Assembly: GCA_025766275.1 (NCBI GenBank)
Contig: JAFKAC010000063.1
Location: 186,001 to 250,000, forward strand
Source of the DNA: Lactarius indigo
Taxonomy: Eukaryota; Basidiomycota; Agaricomycetes; Russulales; Russulaceae
Reading direction: 5' to 3'
DNA length: 64,000 nucleotides
Below are positions 45,241-57,200 of the stretch, in pieces. Made by a program: the position numbers and the translations under genes. How positions within the stretch are numbered: position 1 is the stretch's first letter; each line of letters opens with the position of its first letter. The notes beneath the pieces are model-generated. The model had not been told where the DNA came from, made no database searches, and saw only the letters and a program-made list of their open reading frames with translations.

Positions 45241-46800
45241 TAGATCACCGTCACAGGTCTAGCGTCGCACAAGTTCGCCCCGCTCCCTGCTGCCAAGCCG
45301 TTCGCACCCATTCCCGGCTGTGCGCTGGATAGAGAAAACCACTTCACCAAAGTTTACCGGATGTGCATCGACGTTGGTGCGTAGTGGCCATTGATTTCGT
45401 ACTGCGCCATTCACACACTCCCTAGCGTTCTTTCGGCTACCCTCACGCGACCCATTGGTCTGTCTTACAGCGTTGATTACCGTGCGGAAAACATGTTCCA
45501 ACGACACCAGTTAGGAGAGTTCTCGTGACAATGCTCCTCCCTGCACAGTGCCTTCCCAGGTCCCCAGCTTCCGCAAGCGCGGTGTCACTCACCAACACGC
45601 AGAAGTACGACAAGTTTTATCGACTTCTGGACGAGGTTGACCTTTTTGAGGGGTTTTCGGCAGGTACTCCACCCGCCCGTCTCTACATCTACATCCTACT
45701 TACCGAACACAGCGCCGAGCTTCTTAAACGCTCTTCTCCCTCTCGCCTTTCCCAACGCCCAGATCGGTGCCAAGACACGCAAGCAAGAATTTTCCCTCCT
45801 AGCCTCTCCGCCACTGGCTGTCGACCTGTTCTCCACGATACCAACCCTTGCCACCCTCTTCCAATCGTCTCCCCCCACACCTTTTGATGCCTCTTGCATC
45901 CGCGTGTGCACCACGTTTGTCCCTTATATCTTATTTGATGATACCACAGTTCTATCACCCCCGACTATGTACTCCTGACTGGCCGCATAGGGCGCACCGT
46001 GATATTCTGTGTTGAACTAGAGCATCCGAGCCAAGCACCAGAGGGATACTTAGTCGAGGCAGTCAACGTCACCCTTGGTTGGGCAGGGCGTGAGCATGGG
46101 CGCCTTTTTCCGATCGATGGCAAGTCACCCTCGGAGTTGTTCCCGCTCCGCTTGAGCACGCATGAATTATACAACTTGTTCGCTCTTCGCTGTTGAGCTG
46201 GTCGGTTCCCGATATCCGAAGAAGAAGCGCTCCTTGGTGTGTTCCCATCTTCTCTGGGAGGGGCTACGACGTTCAGTCACAAACACCATTCGATGGCGCC
46301 GTTCTCAAGCTCTCTCCTTTTTGCTGGAACTGCGTGCTCGGCTTCACCCCGCAGCGGTCATCGGCAGTGGGCCAGACAGACAGCGAAATGCTACCGGAAC
46401 CCCTTTCGCCGTTCCCTACTATTTACACCCCGCGTATCTTATAGCCCATCCCCGATCACTTGAGAGCGGATTTCTCGCACCCAACCTTGCTTCGACGTCC
46501 TCATTGAATCTCACTCTATACACTGGCATACGGTACCACCTTCGCACTCTTTCTTGCCCTTTTTTTCTTCCGGCTTTCTCCGTCACTTTGACATCCTCAA
46601 CTTATGAACACTTGGTCTTCCCAGCTACTTCCTGTCATTCTGTACCTTTTTTGCAATAAAACGCACCTTCAACAACGACTTTTTTCCTCTTGTGTGAACA
46701 CGCTCAAACGGCTTGCTTCAGTCGACGCAAGACATTGCCACATTAGCTTATCGTACTCATATGCCGTTCTATTGCCGCCCCTTCCATGATCAACGTGCTC
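45241..46800 (+). pseudogene. Decayed second copy of the Trs65-like gene
   Basis: Matches the gene at 1-1001. VYRMCID is followed by the same GTGCG donor and a TTACAG acceptor, then blocks such as QKYDKFY, EGFSAG and RLYIYILLTEHSAE. Later blocks continue past what the left window edge shows: FLNALLPLAFPNAQIGAKTR, DYVLLTGRIGRTVIFCVELE, PEGYLVEAVNVTLGW and LSPFCWNCVLGF. These lie in different frames, with shifts near 45700-45720, 45930-45960 and 46170-46200, so no full protein can be made. No start or first exon is present. The copy is more than 44 kb from the intact gene and in opposite orientation. Confidence 0.72.
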
Positions 46801-49498
46801 TCTGTCCATATATGTTTTACTGCCTATAGTTTTTCATATGCAGTGTAACTGACAGCGACACGGGAAGGATACAAAGATATCTCAGCGCGGGCCGTTCGCA
46901 CCAACTTCCTATTACTAATGTAACCAGTCCACGCGCTCTGTGTCTCCATGTCAGGTCCAAGTCCTTCTAATTTTCATTGCAGTCGCCTCCCTGTTCGCCT
47001 AGCAGATCCCCGCAGAGTGATGCAATAAATAAATTCCTCACTCATGCTGTTGCCCTCTGCAGCAGCACAATCAACACGTTGCAGGTTCATCTCGAGAGAA
47101 ATACTAGTAATATCTTCGTCGCCTCCAGCATAACTAGAAACCACGAGAATGGGCCGAAACATCTCCGAGCGTGGTAAACTTCCTGAACGATGAAATGGGG
47201 CCCAGCAAGCAGTGAGCATCTTGCCTGTACTGCACCACCCGCGGAACTCGAGTCAGGGCACAATCATGGCCGATTTGCCAGTACCATTTGGTGAGAAACA
47301 AGAACGTTGTAAACACGTTCAAGTGAACAACACGCTCTGGGTCTAGTATGAAGAGGCAAGCGCAACGGCGATATGTTTGACTTCCTGCAACTCTTACGAT
47401 GTACCTCGGCCAAATACTACGACAACAAAGGCAAGTTGATCCCCGGCCGCCGGTGACTGTCGTATTCGTGCTAAATTTCGCTTTTTTTCTCTCTCCCTTC
47501 TACATGTGCGTGCACGTTCCCCTGGGGCTTACCTGACACACTCCCCCTTCCGCTTCATATATGCGGATGGCTCCGAGTCAATGCCAGGGTAGTCCGGGAC
47601 TCAGCACCATCCACGGAAGTCTTCTTTGCCAGAAGTACCGCGGCGTCGTTGCTCATTGTCCTCTCTGGTCCCACGAAGTGCTCGTCGTGTAGTTAATCTC
47701 CGTGGTGATGGTCCCCGTGATTGGTTGGGATGATTCGGGGCCTGCTGCCTCACGAGACTAGGCTGCTGCGTGTCTTTTGGATAATCACCAACACGGCGTT
47801 TTTCTAGCTCTCATTCGGCGTGTTGATTAACCACGAAGAGTGTAAGATAGCTGCGTGTCCCAGAGCTCGACACGCGCCGTCTCAGTTTGCAGGCGTGGTG
47901 ACGCCACGAGGCTCCCGGAGGGAGTTCCTTCCGTGTGTGATACCCCAAAATGTAATTGATTGTACCAAACGATAATAATACAGTCGAGGCCGGAGCCGCA
48001 AGATCTAAAGAACATGGCCAACGTTAAAACGACGCAGAATCAATCCGGGCGGCCTGGAGTCAAAGGGCTACTCTCAAGGAGTAGGGAATCAAAAAATTCA
48101 TGACAGTCCGAGAGTAGTCTGAATCGAGTTACGCGAAGAACGCGTGCCGCGAAGTGCACTCAAGGACGTCCGCCTACAGGCCGTCATCAAAGCCCCTCAT
48201 ACGCCACTTGCACCAGCCAGTGTGTACATCACCGGCCCCAGAAACGCAACCGCCACACGAATGAGCAAGTGGCATTACGTCACAATGCCCAACTGTGAAA
48301 GTTACGCCGGGTGTCCGTGGACCAAATGGTGCAGGGGAAACACAAAGACGCGAATGAGGGGATAATGGGGCTCAACGACGATACAGATCGTCATCCGATA
48401 TCACCCTAGAGCCTTGATCCACTATTGGCCTCTGGGTCCGCCCCGGAGGGCGGGAGTGGCGCGATAGAGCAAAGACGGCGCTGCAATAAAACGAGCGGAT
48501 GATGCCCGGTCCTCGCGGTGTTCCCAAGCCCACGTGTCCCCAACCCTCAGGCCGCTACGCACGAGGCGGGGGGGCCGTCGTCGGGTAAAAACGGGGACCG
48601 CGGGCGAGTTTCTGGTACGCCGCTCTGCGCGATTAGCACAGGGCCCTGCTAGAGCCGATCGAGGAGGACGAACACTCAGACCTTAGCCCGCTCACGAGGG
48701 AGATGCACTGGCACCTGTACGGAGAGAGCATCGCGGCTTTCGGACTGTCATCGATGCGGGAAAAAAAAAAAACAAGGGAAGCGATTTTATATCACCGCGT
48801 GGGAAGTCGGGTTATATAATCCCCCCTGCGTCTGGATTCTCGTTCTGGTCGAGCACTGGCACCTGAGAAGGCGCTGACCATCAGGCCTGCATCAAGGACA
48901 TTGTGCAAGCTCTTTATGTAGGTCATGATGCACACACGGATAGCATAAGAAAAAGTTAGAGCTATCATATCGGGGTATTCACAGCGCCCTTATGGTTTAC
49001 CATGATAGAACATGATGCAGCAACCGTACAGCCTGAGTAGCCCTTGCCGCGGTCAATATTCGTCACGATTTACGTAGCAAAACGCGTGTTCTAATTCTTG
49101 AGCGAGATGTCGTACACCATGAGTCATTTATGGGGTCACCTGGCGTGTTCGCTTACCAGATCGACTCCAGGGCACACGACGACGCCTTCCTTGACGCCTT
49201 CTCTCCCACAATACAATAAAATAGGGGTCAACCGGTCAAGCCCCATCCAGAGTTTTTTCGAGAAGCCCAATATAAAGAGTTACTGACACTTTATCGTCCC
49301 CTTTTGAGCTGTAGAGCGTTCTCTCCAATATCCAACACCCCGACGATGTTACTCGGGCGACAACTGCTCTTGGCTGCGTCGTGCGGCTCGCGCGCATCAG
49401 TGGTTCCTCAAGTGCTGTACGTCTCATCGCGCTGGCCTACGTGGGTAGTCTCACTGATGTAAAGTGCTCCTACCGCACGATAATGCAGAACGCGCTCG
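46801..49498. other. 2.7-kb gene-free region
   Basis: No frame longer than about 80 codons shows family resemblance or usable splice sites. The sequence has neither clear repeats nor RNA-gene signatures that could be read by eye. It may hold decayed genes beyond recognition. The last 250 bp before 49499 carry the promoter of the GABA transaminase gene. Confidence 0.45.
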
Positions 49499-51201
49499 AT
49501 GGCGACCGCACCGTCCGTCGAGTTCGCGCGGCGTCATGTCAGCAAGGGCGTAGCCCGCCTCTCCGAAGACGTCATCGAAAGAGCTGAGGGATCATGGGTC
49601 ACGTTTCGGGGCGGGCGGACGGTGCTCGACTTTACGTGTGGCATTGGTGTTACGAACCTGGGTACGTTACTGTAGGAGTCCTTGCCCCGCAGTTCGGTGC
49701 TGAGGATAGACGTCATCCAGGCCATTGTCACCCAAAAGTAAGCAGAGCTGCAGCGGAACAGTGTCTCAACCTTGTACACGGCCAGGTGGAGTACCCGTCT
49801 CCTGCCTACGTCTGCTCTCTTCTGAGTGCAAAAACTAGTGCGGCATCGCGTATCACGAGCAGTATCTGCGCCTCATCGAACGCTTGCTCACCATCGTGCC
49901 GCACGCCTCACTCGACTCGTTCTTTTTCGTGAACTCGGGCTCCGAGGCGGTTGAGGCTGCGCTAAAGATGGCTCGTGGCATCACCCGCAAGCAGAACATC
50001 ATCGCGATGCAAGGCGCGTTCCACGGGCGTACGTTCGGTGCGATGGCGGTAACTAAGAGCAAGACCGTCTACGCCGACGGATCCTCACCCCTCATGGTGC
50101 GTCCCTCGTCCACACAGCCATACCCCTCGTTTTCGGTTGGCGTGCCAACCCTGTCTGACGCGCATGATATTACAGCCGGGCGTGGTGACGGCGCCATTCC
50201 CGTACTGGCACCACTTCAACTCCGCACCGGGCGCGGACGAGGCCGAGCTCGTGCGTGCGTCGCTGTACCAGCTGGAGCTGCTACTCCTTCAGCAGAGCGC
50301 GCCGTCGGACACGGCTGCCATCATCATCGAGCCCGTACTCGGCGAGGGTGGGTATGTCCCTGCGCCCCCAGCCTTCTTGCAAGGCCTGCGCGACATCTGC
50401 GATAAGAACGGCCTGCTTCTCATCATCGACGAGGTGCAGAGCGGGTTTGGGAGGACCGGGCGGATGTTTAATATCCAGTATAGCGGGGTGCGACCAGATT
50501 TGCTGATTATGGCTAAGGTGTGCCCTACTTTGTCGCTGTATCTCCTGCGGTGACGTGATGTCTGAGCCATGACAGGGCCTTGCGAATGGGTTCCCGCTTA
50601 GTACCGTTGTCAGTCCGAAGGGTCTGACAGATAAACTCAAGCCAGGAACAATGGTGAGACACCCTTCTACATCTATCAAGGTTGCCGTATATTGAGTGGA
50701 GATCGCAGGGAGGGACATATGCTGGCAACCCAGTTTCGTGCGCTGCGGCGGTTGCAGTCGTAGATGCATTTCAAGAGGAGAGGGTCCTAGAAAACGTCAA
50801 TGCGCGGTACGTCTCGTGTGTTTTCGTGCCTTTCGTCCGCACTAAAGGCCTTGATCTATCTCATTAGCTCCGCAGAGCTTTTCGAAGCACTTTGGGCACT
50901 GAAAGCTGACCCTACTGTGGGGCCGCATATCCTCGACGTGCGGGGGCAGGGCTTGATGGTCGCCGTCGAATTCGCTTCGCCAGCACATTCACTGTTCGAC
51001 CCAGCGATCCAGAAGAAGACTCCCCCGAATATGTCCACGAGGGTGTCTAAGCGTTGCCTTGAGAAGGGCTTGCTTCTGCTTACGACATCGGTATATGAGA
51101 CAGTGCGATTTATCCCAGCCCTGAATATTTCGCCCGAGGATCTTGGGAAGGGGATCAGGATCTTCAAGGAGGCTGTGAAGGAGGTGATACAGGAAGCGTA
51201 A
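49499..51201 (+). CDS. UGA1: 4-aminobutyrate aminotransferase (class III PLP enzyme)
   Basis: Seven exons, 49499-49661, 49721-49785, 49839-50096, 50176-50517, 50576-50653, 50709-50806 and 50868-51201, give 445 residues with unbroken phase. The enzyme moves the amino group of GABA to 2-oxoglutarate, giving succinate semialdehyde in the GABA shunt. Evidence: TVLDFTCGIGVTNLGHCHPK, SFFFVNSGSEAVEAALKMAR (PLP phosphate loop), GAFHGRTFGAMAVT, IIEPVLGEGGY, LLIIDEVQSGFGRTG with D247 for the PLP ring, and the Schiff-base lysine K276 in LLIMAKGLANGFPL. GGTYAGNPVSCAAA follows. No mitochondrial presequence is obvious. The first in-frame ATG (MATAPSVEF) fits the usual N-terminus. Class III relatives such as ornithine or other omega-aminotransferases are possible. 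Confidence 0.88.
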
Positions 51202-51497
51202 AAAGGACGACAGCTGTGTATATTGTATTCGTATAAACAATCAATTTATCGCCCAGCCAATCATCTTATCATTGCGAAGACAAAGTACAATACAGTAGCT
51301 TACACCGCAGTTCTGGTAAGTAGCATGTGCAGCGGAGTTTGATTGGCCTCTGGTCAACACGTTACCTAAGCGGGGTTGCGCACGCGAGGCGAACTTGATT
51401 TAGCTGCCCACACTTTATGGGCGTGTCTTCGGGCTCGCAATGTCATCTTGAACTCGCTACTTGTTCTTGTCCTTCCGTCTTTCCCTTGTCTTTCACC

Positions 51498-53817
51498 ATG
51501 GTTCTTCCCCTCCTCCACACCATCGCGGTCGCTATCGGCCTGCTCGTTCTACTCTTGCCCGTCCAAGCCTACATTCCCATGGTCCCAACAAACGATACGA
51601 ACGCTGCCATCGCCGATGGACTGAACGTTACGGATATCTCACGGGTATATCTGCAGTGGTACAATGTCGGGGGGTGAGTGGCATGCTGTTCTAAGCGTGG
51701 CGAATACGATGGCCGGTCGGCTGGAGCTCTGGGTTATTGTGGTAGACCACGGTGTGGTACCGAAGCCGGGGAACGTAACACATCAGACGCGAATGTCGCC
51801 TTGATGGCAGTGTAGGCAGCCCTGGGTCAATACAGAGAGACGGGGCAAAGACCACATGGACCCCCTATCCGATTGACTTATGCACCTTTGTCGGGTTCTT
51901 GCTGTAGTCGTATCCCTTTCTTTCCCACCCCCATCCCCTAATCGACCACCGCTTGCGCTTTCATATCCCTGGTTTATTATTGGACGCGGGTGTTAATAAT
52001 CCCTTACTTCTCTATCCTAGTTTCCCAGGCGAGGACTCCCAGACGGTATCATACCAACTTGTTGGCAATGGCAGCAGTGGAATTAGCAAGGTGCGCACGA
52101 GGCTCACCTTGTGCTTCCTGCGTGCTGCGGCTTATGGGTGGGGCAGGGCGCGCTTGTGCGCTTCTCCGAGGAGGACGCAAAGGATGTGGCCAACGATACT
52201 AGTGCGTAATTGTTATCTGTCATCGGCGCCGCAAGTTAGTCGCATGGGGTGCCTAACAAGCGCCACGCAGCTTCCACGCCCTGGATAGCGCTCGTCTCAT
52301 GTGACGCCAATGCAACACATGCATCAGACACCGACGACATTTTCACGCTTGCAAATGAAAGAGGGGCTGTCGGAGCGGTAATCATTGTCCCTCATCTTGG
52401 CATCTAGGCAAGCACTTACCCGCGTACCGCTATAGTTGCTCTACTCTGAGTGGTCACGAGCTTGCATAATAAACGCAGAATACACGGATCCCACGAGTTT
52501 TACGCCGCTGATGGACATATTTTCCACGCAATCGCTCGCATCTGCGCGTGTTATTCTCGGCCAACTTGAAGTCGTCAATACGAACATCTATGGCGAATAT
52601 AACCCTGCAACTCTCAATGCCTCTCAAGCCGCAATTAACGACACTCTTGCGGCTGGCTATCCAACTGCGCCAGGCTATCTATGGGCAACCCTCGCTGCAT
52701 ACAATGCCACGGCTCCCTTAGGCATCAACAACTCTGCCAGCAATGCCCAGGGCACTCAAAATGGGGGCGGTACGGGCAGCTCGAAGACCACCCTTGCGAT
52801 GTGAGGAATTATTACGCTGTGCATGGGGCTCTAATCACTCATAGATAATTCAGGATCATCCTCTATGCCATCACCGGGTGCATTGCGGGCTTGTTTGCTG
52901 TGGTCATCATCACCGGTGTAGGCACCTTAGTTTACCTTCTGCCGCCTACGAACGCTCACCCCCGGCACATCTACAGGTTATCCGTGCCGTTCGACACCCA
53001 GAACGTTATCGCGCTGCAGGCGGCTCAGGCGACGTCGGTGGACCCGGCCGCGGCGGTGTGCTCACGCGCGCAATTCTCGACACATTCCCGCTGATCAAGT
53101 TTGGAGCGCGGCGCGCCGAGGTGGAGTCGCAGACAGAGGCGAAGGACCAGGACCTCGAGGCGTATGGAAGTAGACCACCGACGCTCGAGATGCGGGACAT
53201 TCAGAACGAGGTTCCCGCGACGTCGTCTGCAAGACCGGGAAACGCGCGCGCGGCAACGGTTTCAGACGCAGATGCGGAGGACGACGCTGCACACCCTCAC
53301 GGCCATGTACACGACGACAATGACGACGACCCAGAGCTGGCTGACCTCCCGCCAGCGCGGCCCCGGGCCGGGCCTTCCGGTTCGGCGCCGAGGGGAACGT
53401 CAGCGGCGGACCCGCTGCCCGAGTCGATCGGCCGCGAGACGTGCCCGATCTGTATCGTTGATTTCGATGACGGAGACGACGTGCGCGTGCTGCCGTGCGA
53501 AGGCAAGCATGTCTTCCATCAGGCGTGCGTCGACCCGTGGCTGCTCGAGCTCTCAAGTTCGTGTCCGATCTGCCGACACGGTAAGAGAAATCGCCTATCC
53601 CCTGCTCTTCCTTGCTTATGTTTTTTTTTCGTTAGATTTCCAGGCGCTGGAGACGATGTTGGCTGGCGGTGAGCCGGTTGAACGTCGCGCGTCGCAGCCG
53701 CCCCGCTTCTCGCGCTATCTGCGCTTTGCGCGCCGCCATCATCGACACAGGATGGAGGAACAGGATCCCACTGACCCGCCGCTGTCGCTCGCTCCTGGCC
53801 AGGGCCAGGATCACTGA
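51498..53817 (+). CDS. Secretory-pathway transmembrane RING-H2 protein, probable E3 ubiquitin ligase
   Basis: Eight exons, 51498-51673, 52021-52090, 52147-52201, 52271-52377, 52436-52800, 52854-52917, 52977-53580 and 53636-53817, give 540 residues. A signal peptide ([20 protein letters not shown]) leads a lumenal domain with several N-glycosylation sites and PA-domain-like blocks ([23 protein letters not shown]). One membrane helix (about 259-279, [20 protein letters not shown]) follows, then a cytosolic acidic/Pro linker and a RING-H2 finger at about 435-480 ([36 protein letters not shown]). The layout is that of PA-TM-RING ligases (Goliath/RNF13 type), which ubiquitinate membrane or endosomal proteins. 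The exact family is inferred. It ends tail to tail with NWD3. Confidence 0.83.
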
Positions 53818-54276
53818 TGGGTGGGGCACGTGATGCAAGTCTCTTTTTACCACGCCCTCTTTGTCCTTTTACGTTTGTACCCTGGACTGTTCTCCTTCAA
53901 GCTCATTCGTAATCTGTGTACTTAGTGTCTGTATAACTACAGTAGCCTGAGATTCATTTCTTCAACAACGACGGGTTTACTCCTTGTGCCTTTTCTCCTC
54001 TCTTTATGCGCGGCGTTGTTACGTTGATGACCTCAATTTGTCACCCCAATCAGCCCCGCCGCGGGACTTGCTTCGTAACTCGCATATGCTGGGGTGTGCA
54101 GACTCAGCCCAGCTCGCCCCAACTGATCGCAGCTTTGAGGCAAATGAGGAAGGTCAACAATTTATTGTATCATCCAGCCGGGCTAATGCTGTCCCCGCCA
54201 CGCGGCCTCGATGGGCGTTTATCCGGTCGGTATATCACACTTTACTTCGGACTGCCTAAAAAAAATGCGATTCTAT
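53818..54276. other. Spacer between RING gene and NWD3 3' ends
   Basis: Convergent 3' flanks. The 54200-54276 part still resembles the 3' flanks of NWD1 and NWD2 (motif TTTTTTAGGCAGTCCGAAG on the minus strand). Confidence 0.5.
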
Positions 54277-57200
54277 CTATCCGCTATCGTTAATACAAGA
54301 AGTCCAAATGGGTCCATGTACGGAAGAGGAAAGGTCAATACGGGTTTCGTATTCACCAGCGACCCAGATATTACTTGGGCGGTGGAGATGTGCCCTATGT
54401 ATTAGAGGGATCCACACTAAGAGTTCACCGTTATCACCACAAATCCATCCCTCGTTGTCGATAACGGACTGATCAGTGAAGCTGGCGTATATACGAACCG
54501 ACCCATATTCTGACGAGATTGTGCGCTGGTCATCTGGGGAGGACGCCACAGACCCGACCGAGTCCATATGTCCGGTAGACGGGCCTCCCGCTGTCCTTCC
54601 AATTGAGGCGTTCCACAAACGAATTGTTTGGTCTTGCGAACCTGAGACGATGTACTGGCCATCTGGCGAGAATTCCACAGACCAGACCCAATGCGCGTGT
54701 CCAGTAAACGGGCCCGCTACTGTCTCCCCCGTAGAAGCATCCCACACACGAATTGTTCGGTCGAGAGAGCCCGAGACGATGTGCCGGCCATCCGGCGAGA
54801 ATGCCACAGATTCGACCGAGCCCGCGTGTCCGGTAAACGGGCCGGCCACCGTCTCTCCTGTCGTGGCATCCCACACACGAATTGTCTGATCTCTCGAACC
54901 TGAGACGATGCGCTGGCAATCTGGCGAGAATGCCACAGAATAGACCGAGTTCCTGTGTCCGGTAAATGGGCCTGCTACCGTCTCTCCTGTTGTGGCATTC
55001 CAAACGCGAATTGTTCGATCTACTGAGCTTGACAGGATGCGCTGGCCATCTGGAGAGAATGCCACAGATAAGACATTATCCGTGTGTCCGGTAAATGGGC
55101 CTGCCACTGTCTCCCCTGAAATGGCATTCCAAACACGGATTGTTCCATCACCCGAGCTTGAGACAATGCGGTGGCCATCTGGCGAGAATGATACTGACCA
55201 GACTGGGTGCGTGTGCCCAGTAAATGGGCCCGCCACTGCCTCTCCTGTCGTGGTGCTCCAGACACGAATTGTTCCATCGCGAGACCCTGAGACGATGCGG
55301 TGGCCATCTGGCGAGAATGCGACAGACCAGACCGAAAGCGTGTGACCAGTAAATGGGCCTGCGACTGTCTCCCCCGTAATAGCGTTCCACACACGAATTG
55401 TTTGATCAGAGGAACCTGAGACAATACGCTGGCCATCTGGCGAGAATGCAACAGACCCGACCGAATTCGTGTGTCCAGTGAATGGGCTCCCCACTGTCTC
55501 TCTTGTAGTGGCATTCCACACACAAATCGTTCCATCGCGCGAGCATGAAACGACGCGCCGGCCGTCGGGAAAGAACACCACAGAATTGACACTATCAGTG
55601 TGCCCAGTAAACGGACCTGCTGCTATCTCTCCCGTAGTGGCGTTCCACACCCGAATTGTCCGATCGACCGAACCTGAGACGATGTGCCGGTCATCTGGTG
55701 AGAATGCCACAGATAAGACATTATCCGTGTGTCTGGTAAATGGGCCTGCCACTGTCTCTGCTGTCGTGGCATTCCAAACACGGATTGTCCGATCCTCCGC
55801 GCCTGAGACGATGCGATGACCATCTGGCGAGAACGATACTGACACAACTGGGCGCGTGTGCCCAGTAAATGGACCCGCCACTGTCTCTCCTGTCAGGGCG
55901 TTCCAGATACGAATTGTTTGGTCGGAGGAGCCTGAGGCGACATGTAGACCATGTGGCGAGAATGCTACAGAAAAGACCGAGCCCGTGTGTCCGGCAAGTG
56001 GGCCTACCACCGACTCTCCTGTCGCGGCGTTCCAGACAAGAATTGTTCTATCGCCCGAGCCCGAGACGATGCGGTTGCCATCTGGCGAGAGCGCCACAGA
56101 AAAGACCGAAGACGTATGACCAGTAAATGGGTCCGCTGCTATCTTTCCCGTCGTGGTATTCCACACACGAATTGTCCGATCGTCCGAACCTGAGACGATG
56201 CGCTGGCCATCTGGCGAGAATCCCACAGACCTGACCGGACCTGTGTGTCCGGTAAATGGGCCTGTTGCTGTCTCTCCTGTCGTGGCGTCCCACACACTAA
56301 TTGTTCCATTCCGCGAGCCCGAGACGATGCGTTGGCCATCTCGAGAGACTGCAACGGAATGGACTCGACCCCAAACGGTCGAAATAACCAACTCCGTTGA
56401 TGGCCAATGTGACAATCGCCCACGTTCCACCCGTAAGATTCGAGGAAATGAACTGGAATAATGTGCAGAGACAAGGGAGCCAGTCGGCGCAAATGGTAGA
56501 GCAGAAAGATAGATATGTGGTGCGCTCTTTGCTATTGCCCCCCCAAAATACCGGACGAAGACAGAAGTATCATCAACGAACGACCTCAATTTCTCTAGCT
56601 CCATCTGGGAAACCTGCGATCGCGGCTGTAAGTTTTTCGCATTCCTCACCAAATCAATAATTGAATAGTACTCACACCTCGACCAGAGGCTAACCACACC
56701 TTCAGAGCCGAGCACGCTGTCAAAGCAAGACCCACACAATTCGTCAAGCTAAGGGCCTCCAACCAACAGAGAAGTTTCTTATCAAAGAAAACTCGAAGTT
56801 TTCCAAACAGACCGGTTTCGAAACTAATATGTTCCAAATGATCGTCCCAAAACCGGCAGGCATACAACAGAGCAGGTGGGATGTGTTTATCCACACGAGA
56901 GGGAAGGTTTGGCACATCTTTGTTCGCCAGATATGATGTTTCGAGGTTGCAAATGTTGAATTTGAGTTCTTTGAGCAGTAGATTGAGACAGGAATGGGTT
57001 AATTGACGGTGAACGTCACAAAGGTCGACAAAAAATTCGCCACTCTTCTCTTTATTTGTAAGGAAATCGTGGAATGACGTGTGGAGTGGAACGATGGGAA
57101 GATCTTTATCAAACGAATTAACATTGCTCAACAATGAGCCGAGGCGGTGAAGTAACATAACAACGGCATCGCCATTATCGTCATTGTCGTCGTCGTCATC

